16,260 bases of DNA, taken from positions 1 through 16,260 of the forward strand of contig DATGEP010000252.1 in the NCBI GenBank assembly GCA_035310125.1, read 5' to 3'. The notes under the pieces are model-generated. The model did not search any database, was not told the origin of the DNA, and saw only the letters and a program-made list of their open reading frames with translations. Below, piece after piece: positions 6,055 to 12,633 of the stretch (position 1 is its first letter; each line of letters starts with the position of its first letter). The DNA comes from DATGEP01 sp035310125 (lineage in GTDB: Bacteria; Chloroflexota; Ktedonobacteria; Ktedonobacterales; JADMIN01). The position numbers were made by a program, and so were the translations under genes.

Positions 6055-7536
6055 ATGTTACATATCACGGTGCGCCGCGAGAGCGATATACCGCTCTACC
6101 GCCAGGTAACTGAATCGGTCGCGAAGCTCATTCACCAGGGTGCGCTGACCCCCGGCGCACGACTGCCACCCGTGCGCGAAGTAGCTGCCGAGCTGGGGCT
6201 GACTCGACTCACCGTCCACTCCGCGTATACGGAATTGCAGGCGCGCGGGCTCATTGAATCGCACGTAGGCCGGGGAACCTTCGTCGCGGCGCGACTTCCT
6301 ACCGCTTTGCGTCATAAAAGTCCGCCGGAGCCGCCGTCTGGCTGGCAGGCGCAGGGCGTGCTCGCCGATCTGCTACGCCTCTCAGACCGGCCAGATTTGC
6401 TCTCGCTGGCTCAGGCTATGCCCGCGCCAGAGACGTTTCCTACGCGCGCGTTTGGCCGCGCGCTCGTCGCTGCCCTCGCCGATCCATCCAGCGTGGGATA
6501 TGGCCCCATCCAGGGTGAGTCTGCCTTGCGGGAACAGGTGAGCCGCGTCCTCCTGGAACGCGGCGTTGCCACTTCTCCTGACGGCGTGCTGATAACCGCT
6601 GGGGCGCAGCAAGCCATCGAGCTGGCGATTCGTGCCTTCACGGCGCCCGGCGATACGATGCTGATCGAAGAGCCGACGTACCCCGGCGTCATCGAAGCGG
6701 CGGCGCGGCACGAGCTACGACTCATTGGCATCCCGATGGACGCGGGCGGCCTGGATCTCGCGGCGCTGGAAGCTGTCTGTCGCGAGCGTGCGCCACGTCT
6801 GCTCTACACCGTCGCGACGTTTCACAATCCCACCGGCGTCTCGCTCGCACCGGACCGGCGACGGGCGCTACTGGAATGCGCCCGCACGCGCCGGTTCCTC
6901 ATCCTCGAAGACGATGTGTACGGGCAGCTTGGCTATGATGCCCAGTCGCCACCGACTCTCAAGGCGGGCGACACGGACGGGCGTGTCATATACAGCATGA
7001 GCTTCTCCAAAATGCTGATGCCAGGGTTGCGCCTGGGTGCGCTTGTCGCTGAACCGGAACAGCTTGCTGCGCTGGCCGCGGCCAAGCACAGCATAGACCT
7101 TGTCTGCTCGTCGCTGCTCCAGCGGACGCTCGCCAGCTACCTTCGCCAGGGCCGGCTCGATGCGCATCTCGCCGGTGTCTGCGCGCGCTACCGCGAGCGA
7201 CGCGACGCGACGCTGGTCGCGCTCGACAGATTCCGCGACAGGTGGCAATGGACGCGGCCAGCCGGCGGCTTGAATGTGTGGGTGACGCTGCCGGAGGGTA
7301 TTGGTGAGCGCGATTTCTGCCTGGCGGCGCTGGAGCGCGGCGTCGGCATCGCGCCTGGACGGGCCTTCTTTGCGCAGCCTCAGCGCCACGGGTTCTTCCG
7401 TCTCTGTTTTGGCGCGCACAGCCCTGAGCAGCTTACCCAGGCTATTACGGTTCTCGGCACGCTGCTGAGCGAACAAACGCGCCGCCGCACACTACTGCTG
7501 GCCCGTGCCAGCCGCGAATCCGCGCCGCTGGTGTGA
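6055..7536 (+). CDS. MocR/PdxR-type transcriptional regulator (GntR winged helix fused to class I aminotransferase domain)
   Basis: A 493-aa fusion. Residues 1-80 form a GntR-type winged helix (DIPLYRQVTESVAKLI; LPPVREVAAELGLTRLTVH; GLIESHVGRGTFVA). Residues about 100-475 form a fold-type I aminotransferase domain with TAGAQQAIELAIRAF, FHNPTGVSLAPDRRRALL, LEDDVYGQLGYD, and SFSKMLMPGLRLG with the PLP lysine at residue 319. MocR proteins sense PLP or a PLP-amino acid adduct and usually control an adjacent gene. The divergent, homologous aminotransferase gene is the obvious target. AGGA at 6042-6045 lies 9 nt before the ATG. The complete set of PLP motifs suggests intact cofactor binding; whether it retains catalysis is open. 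The effector is unknown. Confidence 0.95.
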   Translation: MLHITVRRESDIPLYRQVTESVAKLIHQGALTPGARLPPVREVAAELGLTRLTVHSAYTELQARGLIESHVGRGTFVAARLPTALRHKSPPEPPSGWQAQGVLADLLRLSDRPDLLSLAQAMPAPETFPTRAFGRALVAALADPSSVGYGPIQGESALREQVSRVLLERGVATSPDGVLITAGAQQAIELAIRAFTAPGDTMLIEEPTYPGVIEAAARHELRLIGIPMDAGGLDLAALEAVCRERAPRLLYTVATFHNPTGVSLAPDRRRALLECARTRRFLILEDDVYGQLGYDAQSPPTLKAGDTDGRVIYSMSFSKMLMPGLRLGALVAEPEQLAALAAAKHSIDLVCSSLLQRTLASYLRQGRLDAHLAGVCARYRERRDATLVALDRFRDRWQWTRPAGGLNVWVTLPEGIGERDFCLAALERGVGIAPGRAFFAQPQRHGFFRLCFGAHSPEQLTQAITVLGTLLSEQTRRRTLLLARASRESAPLV

Positions 7537-7659
7537 GATCGGAGCTCCGCACAGGCGACAGGGCCACCCAACCAAAAGCCCAGGTCGCGGGGTAAGCCGT
7601 TGGCGGTCAAGCAGTTCTTCGGACAGCATTCGGCGCGCCGGCCTCCAATCGCTACACTT

Positions 7660-7693
7660 TTGGCACACATGCGCCACAGTGCCGGGCTATACT
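7660..7693 (+). promoter_or_regulatory. Predicted promoter of the sensor kinase gene, sharing a motif with the DUF4097 gene promoter
   Basis: TTGGCA (7660-7665) and TATACT (7688-7693) are separated by 22 nt, too long for an ordinary promoter. The block TTTGGCACACAT (7659-7670) recurs with one change and identical spacing upstream of the DUF4097 gene at 12538. The block is therefore probably an activator site in place of a -35 element. A plausible binder is the OmpR-type regulator encoded at 11743. Confidence 0.5.
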
Positions 7694-7730
7694 ATCCCCA
7701 GAATCCGCCGTGAGCGAACCCTGGGGATAG
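7692..7730. promoter_or_regulatory. Inverted repeat spanning the -10 to ribosome binding site of the sensor kinase gene
   Basis: CTATCCCCAG (7692-7701) and CTGGGGATAG (7721-7730) are exact reverse complements separated by 19 nt. The right arm contains the purine-rich sequence 8-17 nt before the ATG. If present in the mRNA, the hairpin would mask the ribosome binding site. However, the predicted -10 at 7688-7693 places the start point near 7700, which would leave most of the left arm out of the transcript, so a DNA operator is equally possible. Confidence 0.45.
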
Positions 7731-7737
7731 AGGCCAC

Positions 7738-9204
7738 ATGGACTCCCAATTCGATTGGATACACAACCGGAGCGGCGCGCGCCGGCAACGCATCGCCGCG
7801 TTGCTGAGGGTCGCCGTCCGCCAGCAAACGTACCTCAACATCATCTACCTTGTCGCGGCGTTTCCGTTGGGTCTCTGTTACTTTCTCTTTGTCATCATTG
7901 GTCTTTCCATCGGCGTTGGCACTGCCATTATCGGCGTCGGCATCGCACTGCTCATCGCCGTCGTGCTGGCCTGGTGGGGCTTTGCGAAATTCGAGCGCGA
8001 GCTGGTGATGTGGTGGCTTGGCGTCCGCATCGCGCCCATGTCCGTGCCCGCGCCGTCCAATGCGACCACCTGGGAGCGTTTCCGCCGGCTGCTCCGCAAC
8101 CCCGTCACGTGGAAGAGTCTCGCCTATTTGCTTGCCGAGTTTCCCTTTGGTATCTTCAGCTTCGCCTGCACGATTACATCGCTCGCGCTAGCTGTTGGCT
8201 TCATCCTGTGTCCCGCCACGTATCTCATCGCCACGGCGCTGCACAACAGCTTGGGTGACGCGTACGTCTCCACGATAGGCATCGGTATTGTCATCAATGG
8301 GTACGTAGATCCTGTATCCCTCTTCATGACGCTCGTCGTAAGCGCCTGCGGCTTTCTCTTGCTCATCGGCGCGCTCTACGCCCTCAACGGTCTCGCTTTC
8401 GGCTGGGGGCAATTTGCCCGTGTGATGCTTGGTATGAGCGATGGCTCGCGGCGACTGGCCGAAGCCAGGGCAACGGCGGCGCGCGAGCGCACTCGTGCCG
8501 AGCGCGCCGATCAGAGCCGGCGCGAGCTTATCGTCAACGTCTCCCACGAGCTGCGCACCCCGATTGCCAACATCTCCGGCCACGTCGAGTCACTGCTGAT
8601 GTCCGACGGCCAGCCGATCAACGAGGAGAACGCCAAACACTACCTGGAGATCGTCGCCCGTGAGTCGGAGCGCTTGGGCTCCCTGGTAGACGACCTGCTC
8701 GCCCTGGCTCGCGCCGATGCCGATGAGCTCAAGCTCGACGTGCGCCCCATCGCCGTGGGAGATGTCGTTGAAGACGTCTACCAGTCGCTTGCCCCGCTTG
8801 CCAGGCGCGAACGCCAGGTGACGGTTGCGCGCAGCGTCGAGCCTGGCCTTCCCCCCGCGCTGGCGGACCGCGACCGGCTGGTCCAGGTGCTGCTCAACCT
8901 CGTGCGCAACGCCATCACCTATACGCCTCCTGGTGGCATCGTCTCTATCAGCCTTGTCCGCGCGGACGACAGGCACCTGGCGCTCACCGTCGCGGATACC
9001 GGCATCGGCATCCCGCCCGAAGACCTCGATCGCATCTTCGACCGCTTTTACCGCGCAGATGCCTCGCGCACGCGCACCTCCGGCGGTTTCGGCCTGGGTC
9101 TCTCCATCGTGCGCGACCTCGTGCAGGCGATGGGCGGCACTGTTAGTGCCACCAGTGAGCTTGGCGACGGCAGCCAGTTTCGTGTCGTGCTGCGGACGGC
9201 ATAG
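7738..9204 (+). CDS. Membrane sensor histidine kinase with duplicated N-terminal sensor region
   Basis: A 488-aa kinase. Residues about 30-235 hold hydrophobic segments in two related halves, each with a motif like YL-AEFPFGIF followed by long hydrophobic helices (YLVAAFPLGLCYFLF in the first, YLLAEFPFGIFSF in the second). This resembles the 'putative sensor' region of actinobacterial and Chloroflexota kinases. A charged coiled coil (about 240-262) leads to the HisKA dimerisation helix, NVSHELRTPIANISGH, with phospho-acceptor His270. The ATPase domain has the N box LLNLVRNAITYTPPGG, G1 VADTGIGIPPEDLDRIFDRFYR and G2 GGFGLGLSIV. It would sense an envelope or membrane signal and phosphorylate a response regulator. 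No regulator gene adjoins it; the OmpR-type gene at 11743 is the likely partner. It converges with the GH3 gene. Confidence 0.95.
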   Translation: MDSQFDWIHNRSGARRQRIAALLRVAVRQQTYLNIIYLVAAFPLGLCYFLFVIIGLSIGVGTAIIGVGIALLIAVVLAWWGFAKFERELVMWWLGVRIAPMSVPAPSNATTWERFRRLLRNPVTWKSLAYLLAEFPFGIFSFACTITSLALAVGFILCPATYLIATALHNSLGDAYVSTIGIGIVINGYVDPVSLFMTLVVSACGFLLLIGALYALNGLAFGWGQFARVMLGMSDGSRRLAEARATAARERTRAERADQSRRELIVNVSHELRTPIANISGHVESLLMSDGQPINEENAKHYLEIVARESERLGSLVDDLLALARADADELKLDVRPIAVGDVVEDVYQSLAPLARRERQVTVARSVEPGLPPALADRDRLVQVLLNLVRNAITYTPPGGIVSISLVRADDRHLALTVADTGIGIPPEDLDRIFDRFYRADASRTRTSGGFGLGLSIVRDLVQAMGGTVSATSELGDGSQFRVVLRTA

Positions 9205-9214
9205 GCGAGCTGGG

Positions 9215-9231
9215 CCAGCGCCGGTGGCTGG
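9215..9231. terminator. Weak hairpin between convergent kinase and GH3 genes
   Basis: CCAGC (9215-9219) pairs with GCTGG (9227-9231) around a 7-nt loop in the 35-nt gap between two convergent stop codons. No T-tract follows in either direction. Its role as a bidirectional terminator is suggested only by position. Confidence 0.25.
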
Positions 9232-9239
9232 TCAAACTG

Positions 9240-10475
9240 TCACGGCAGCGTCAGCAGGCCGAGCCGCACCTTCAACGCAATAATGCGGTGCAGCGCCTCG
9301 TGCAGCCGCGCCTGCGGGATGCGACCAGACGCGACTGCCTGCGTCATCGCCGTGACGACTGCGGCGAGACGGTCCTGTTCGATGGGCGCCTCGATCAGGT
9401 CATCGCCTGCCAGCATCGCCCGCACGCAGGCCTCGGCGATGCCGCTCGCCGGATCAGCATACCCCTGCTGCCGCATGTACTCGATGAGGCCCTGCGCGTC
9501 CATCGCGTCGGTAACGACGACCCCCTGATAGCCGAGCTGGCTGCGCAGCACCTGCCGCACTAGCACTGGTGAGAGCGAGGCGGGCGCCTGCGCGTCGTAG
9601 GCCGGGACGATCACGTGCGTCACCATGATCATTGCTGGCTGGCGGGGCAGAAGCTGCCGGAACGAGGCGAAATCAATCGCATTGAGCTGGGCCTGCGAGT
9701 GCGTAACGGTCGGCAGCACATAATCCGGGTTGCCGCTGGAGGCGCCCAGCCCCGGCCAGTGCTTGAGTGTGCCGGCTACACCATGCTGCTGAAGGCCGTC
9801 GAGGAAGGCCCCGGCATAGGTGGTGACGGTATTGGGCGTTGTGCCGAAGGTGCGGCTCTGGTCAATGCCGCCACCCTGAAAGACATCGGCCAGTGGGGCG
9901 AAGTCCACGTTGAAGCCAATCTGCCGCATCCGGCCCGCATCCGTCTGCGCCTGGGCGTAGACCTGCCGCGGATCGCCCGTCGCGGCGAGCGCCTGGGGGG
10001 AAGGAGTCTGACCGTAGTAGAAGGAGAGGCGGTCCACGATGCCGCCCTCCTCGTCGGTCGCCAGCAAGAGCGGCGTATCGGCGTGGGCTTGCAGATCATG
10101 CACGAGCTGCTGCATGCCGGCGAGCGTGGCGGGCTGGAGCGGGCCGCCGTTGTAGTTGGGGAAAACGATGGCGCTGCCGAGGTGCCACTGGGTGAGCGCC
10201 TGATTGAGATTGGCGTTGTAGCCATTGGCGTAGACCGCCAGCATCAGTGTCTGCCCGATCTGCTGCTGTGGTGTGAGCGTGGCGATGTAGGCATCAATGC
10301 GCTGATCGAGCGTGAGCGCCGGGGTGGGAGAGCTTGTGGCGGCAGCAGTCGTGGTCGCCGTAGGCGAGGAACGCGGCATTGGCGCGCGATCTGTCCCGCC
10401 GCAGCCCGCGAGGACGACGAGCAATACGAGCGCACTAAGCGCGGCACGCAATGGATTACGATGACTTTTCCCCAT
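9240..10475 (-). CDS. Glycoside hydrolase family 3-type lipoprotein (NagZ-like N-terminal domain, altered catalytic loop)
   Basis: A 411-aa lipoprotein: signal helix ALSALVLLVVLAGC with lipidated Cys25, a Ser/Thr/Ala/Pro linker (30-55), then one GH3 barrel without a C-terminal domain. GH3 landmarks are LATDEEGGIVDRL, GFNVDFAPLADV, TLKHWPGLG (Lys238-His239) and GVVVTDAMDAQGL, with the nucleophile Asp323. NagZ-type enzymes remove beta-N-acetylglucosamine from muropeptides using a His-Asp dyad in a KHFPGHG...DSH loop. Here the same-length loop reads GASSGNPDYVLP, with Asp251 where the His would be. Activity or substrate may therefore differ. ATG at 10473-10475 is chosen because the signal peptide follows at once and GGGGAG precedes it. 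It follows another lipoprotein gene by 59 nt and probably shares its transcript. Confidence 0.9.
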   Translation of the reverse strand: MGKSHRNPLRAALSALVLLVVLAGCGGTDRAPMPRSSPTATTTAAATSSPTPALTLDQRIDAYIATLTPQQQIGQTLMLAVYANGYNANLNQALTQWHLGSAIVFPNYNGGPLQPATLAGMQQLVHDLQAHADTPLLLATDEEGGIVDRLSFYYGQTPSPQALAATGDPRQVYAQAQTDAGRMRQIGFNVDFAPLADVFQGGGIDQSRTFGTTPNTVTTYAGAFLDGLQQHGVAGTLKHWPGLGASSGNPDYVLPTVTHSQAQLNAIDFASFRQLLPRQPAMIMVTHVIVPAYDAQAPASLSPVLVRQVLRSQLGYQGVVVTDAMDAQGLIEYMRQQGYADPASGIAEACVRAMLAGDDLIEAPIEQDRLAAVVTAMTQAVASGRIPQARLHEALHRIIALKVRLGLLTLP

Positions 10476-10534
10476 GAGCTCCCCATGCCTCCCTACTCTC
10501 CCCTGAACGTTCAGATCCTGATTCGTCTTGGTCC

Positions 10535-11380
10535 TTAGCTGCACGCTCCACTCGGACCAAGCAATGACGAGTTGACGTTATTTGGACTATGCACGATCAC
10601 TCCCCCCGGCTCCGGGTACGTGTGGTCCGCCGGGAGATTGCCTGACCACACAAACGAGTAGGACGCTGTCGTCTGGCCAGGAGCGACCGTGATGCTCGCC
10701 ATGGAGGAGCCACGCCCGTTATTGACCGTGTATTCAAATTGAATGGTACCCCCAGGGCCGTTGGCGGCCAGGTGGAACGTCGCCGTATAGGTGACAGTGA
10801 GGGGCGTCCCGCAACTCTTGCCAGCGATGCTGGTCGGGCTGACCGCCATCGCGACACTGGTCACCTGGAATGCTCCCGGCTCCACGCAGGCTCCGCTCGG
10901 CTTCACCGAAGGTGAGCTGACGTTATTGGGGCTGGTGACCATGACGATTGCCACTCCCGGATACGTATGGTCGGCAGCGAGGGTACCAGAGCTGACGAAC
11001 GTAAATGTCTTGCTGGTCTCGCCCGCGCCTGCCGTCACCGTAGCGGCGGTCTGCGAGCGCCCATTGTTGAGCGTATAGGCAAACTGAATGGCGCCACCAG
11101 CGGTGTGCGCCGGGATATGGAAGATCGCCGTATAGGTGAAGCTGGCGGGGCTTCCACAGGTTGTGCCCGCGATGCTCGCTGGAATGACCGAGAGTTCGAC
11201 GCTTGTCACCGTAAAGGGCACTGGTGTCGGCGCGGGAGTGCCTCCACCGGCGCCACCGGTTCCAGTGGCGCCACAGGCTGACAGCGTAAAGGTGAGGAGA
11301 CACAAGGACACGAGCGCCGAACAGAGTGTTCTTCCCTTGCCGGGTGACCACGGGTGTTTGTGTATGGGATGCTGCATCAT
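10535..11380 (-). CDS. Lipoprotein with two tandem Cys-bracketed beta-sandwich-like repeats
   Basis: A 281-aa exported lipoprotein: charged N-terminus, hydrophobic core (LVSLCLLTFTLSAC), and lipidated Cys36, then a short Gly/Pro linker. Two homologous repeats follow, at about 56-167 and 171-280. Each has the pattern VTSV, SIAG-CG, TYTA-FH, GG-IQF-YT-NNGR, ADHTYP, SPNNV and ends in PSGAC. The Cys near each start and end could form a disulphide per repeat. Alternating hydrophobic and Ser/Thr residues suggest immunoglobulin-like beta-sandwich domains. I do not recognise a named family; surface binding or adhesion is a guess. The start has AGGAG 8 nt upstream; a second ATG immediately follows. 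It is first in an apparent operon with the GH3 lipoprotein. Confidence 0.85.
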   Translation of the reverse strand: MMQHPIHKHPWSPGKGRTLCSALVSLCLLTFTLSACGATGTGGAGGGTPAPTPVPFTVTSVELSVIPASIAGTTCGSPASFTYTAIFHIPAHTAGGAIQFAYTLNNGRSQTAATVTAGAGETSKTFTFVSSGTLAADHTYPGVAIVMVTSPNNVSSPSVKPSGACVEPGAFQVTSVAMAVSPTSIAGKSCGTPLTVTYTATFHLAANGPGGTIQFEYTVNNGRGSSMASITVAPGQTTASYSFVWSGNLPADHTYPEPGGVIVHSPNNVNSSLLGPSGACS

Positions 11381-11415
11381 CGTCTTTGCTCCTGATTGAG
11401 ATTTAGGCTGATCGA

Positions 11416-11432
11416 AAGGCCAAGGCGGCCTT
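11416..11432. promoter_or_regulatory. Hairpin upstream of the duplicated-domain lipoprotein gene
   Basis: AAGGCC (11416-11421) pairs with GGCCTT (11427-11432) around a 5-nt loop, 36 nt upstream of the lipoprotein start. It could lie in that gene's leader, but no convincing promoter hexamers were found nearby. The rest of 11433-11636 shows nothing I can support. Confidence 0.25.
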
Positions 11433-11636
11433 ACCTACAAAGAGCTCCATAACGATTCGACTGGACCCGCAAGGAACCAGGATGAAGGGTAGCGTAGCGG
11501 TATCACACAGTACTCTCATCACGGTCGCGCCTACTCATGAATACATCACGAGCCAACCGGCACTCAACGCGGTGTCCGTCTGAGGGGGCACACAGCCGCT
11601 ACTGTACGGAAAGACGCCAACAGTCGCCTCAATCGC

Positions 11637-11652
11637 TGTGAGCTGCGTCACA
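11637..11652. promoter_or_regulatory. CRP/FNR-type palindrome upstream of the OmpR-family regulator gene
   Basis: TGTGA-N6-TCACA at 11637-11652 is a perfect match to the core half-site arrangement of CRP-type sites. It lies upstream of a -10-like TATACT (11680-11685) that has no recognisable -35, as expected for an activator-dependent promoter. The centre is about 47 nt from the likely start point, not the textbook 41.5. That a CRP-family protein of this organism uses this consensus is inferred. Confidence 0.45.
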
Positions 11653-11742
11653 CTCCAGGCGCGCGGGGCATGGGTGAGATATACTTGCTCTGTCCAGCAC
11701 AGGGGACACTATTGCGCGGCGCGTAGAGGGAAGATCGAGGCG

Positions 11743-12489
11743 ATGGCGACGATACTCCTCGTCGAGGATGAGGTGGATCTCTGCAATCTCATTCGGGGGC
11801 ATCTGGAAGGGGAAGGGCATACCGTCCTGCAAGCCTTCGACGGGATTACGGCGCTCTCCCTCGTCGAGCAATATAATCCCCACCTGCTCATCCTCGATTG
11901 GATGCTGCCCGGCCTGGACGGCCTTACCGTGTGCCGCCGCGTCCGCCAGAGCCACCTCATGCCAATTCTCATGCTGACCGCCCGGTCGGAGGAGATTGAC
12001 CGCGTGCTGGGCCTGGAAGTCGGCGCGGATGACTACGTGATCAAGCCGTTCAGCATGCGTGAGCTGCTGGCTCGCGTGCGAGCCATGCTCCGCCGCGTGA
12101 CACTTGATATGCAGGTTGCGTCCTCCGACGGACAAACAAGCGTGGTTTCCGCGCCAACGACACATGGCTCCGCCGCTCTGGCGACCGGTGATACACCGGA
12201 TGCCATCATCTGCGGGCCGTTGCGCGTAGACCCCACGATGCACACCGCCGTGCTCGATGGCGCCGAGCTGGACCTGACTCCCAAGGAGTTCGAGCTGCTC
12301 CAGCTCTTCGCCGCGCATCCTGGACGCGCGTTCAGTCGCGAGTTCCTGGTCGAGCGCATCTGGGGCTACACTTATGATGGCTTCGACCGGACCGTAGATA
12401 CGCATATCACCCGTCTGCGCAAGAAGCTCGGCCCGCTCGGCGAGAAAATCGTCACGGTCTGGGGCGTCGGCTACCGCCTCGTCCTTTGA
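11743..12489 (+). CDS. OmpR/PhoB-family response regulator
   Basis: A 248-aa regulator. The receiver domain (1-120) has the acidic pair in LLVEDEVDL, phospho-acceptor Asp52 in LLILDWMLPG, Thr in MLTARSEE and Lys in DDYVIKPFSMRELL. A variable Ser/Ala/Thr-rich linker (about 122-160) leads to the winged-helix DNA-binding domain, which carries LDLTPKEFELLQLFAAHPGR, a recognition helix region (RTVDTHITRLRKKLG) and the C-terminal VWGVGYRLVL. ATG at 11743 starts the conserved receiver strand exactly; AGAGGG lies about 10 nt upstream. An upstream in-frame GTG at 11638 gives a non-homologous extension. No kinase adjoins it; the plus-strand kinase at 7738 is the nearest candidate partner. The DUF4097 gene follows by 144 nt and is a likely target. 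Confidence 0.95.
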   Translation: MATILLVEDEVDLCNLIRGHLEGEGHTVLQAFDGITALSLVEQYNPHLLILDWMLPGLDGLTVCRRVRQSHLMPILMLTARSEEIDRVLGLEVGADDYVIKPFSMRELLARVRAMLRRVTLDMQVASSDGQTSVVSAPTTHGSAALATGDTPDAIICGPLRVDPTMHTAVLDGAELDLTPKEFELLQLFAAHPGRAFSREFLVERIWGYTYDGFDRTVDTHITRLRKKLGPLGEKIVTVWGVGYRLVL

Positions 12490-12538
12490 TTTCTTCCGCT
12501 CTCACCCGTCACAAACACGCGGCCAGACCGCCACGAAT

Positions 12539-12572
12539 TTGACACACATCGCACACATCCGGGCGGCATACT
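12539..12572 (+). promoter_or_regulatory. Predicted promoter of the DUF4097-like gene, matching the sensor kinase promoter
   Basis: TTGACA (12539-12544) and CATACT (12567-12572) are 22 nt apart, exactly as upstream of the kinase gene. TTTGACACACAT (12538-12549) matches the kinase block at 11 of 12 positions, and CCGGGC appears in both spacers. A second CACACAT starts at 12552, giving two copies 9 nt apart, reminiscent of the direct repeats bound by OmpR-type regulators. A CAAAGG/CCTTTG hairpin (12583-12599) lies just downstream. Confidence 0.5.
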
Positions 12573-12633
12573 GTTACCAACGCAAAGGAACACCCTTTGA
12601 ATGAGCGCTGCAGTCACTAGAGGAGCGGAGATC

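Noticed and set aside
10503..10514. Palindrome CTGAACGTTCAG between the two lipoprotein genes
   Set aside because: A 12-bp palindrome is expected about four times by chance in this window; no other evidence of function.
9615..10538. 307-aa plus-strand open frame opposite the GH3 gene
   Set aside because: Arg/Gly-rich shadow without family motifs; the minus strand encodes a clear GH3 lipoprotein.
11638..11742. GTG-initiated 35-residue extension of the OmpR-type regulator
   Set aside because: It covers the predicted promoter and CRP-like site and has no receiver homology; ATG at 11743 starts the conserved strand exactly.
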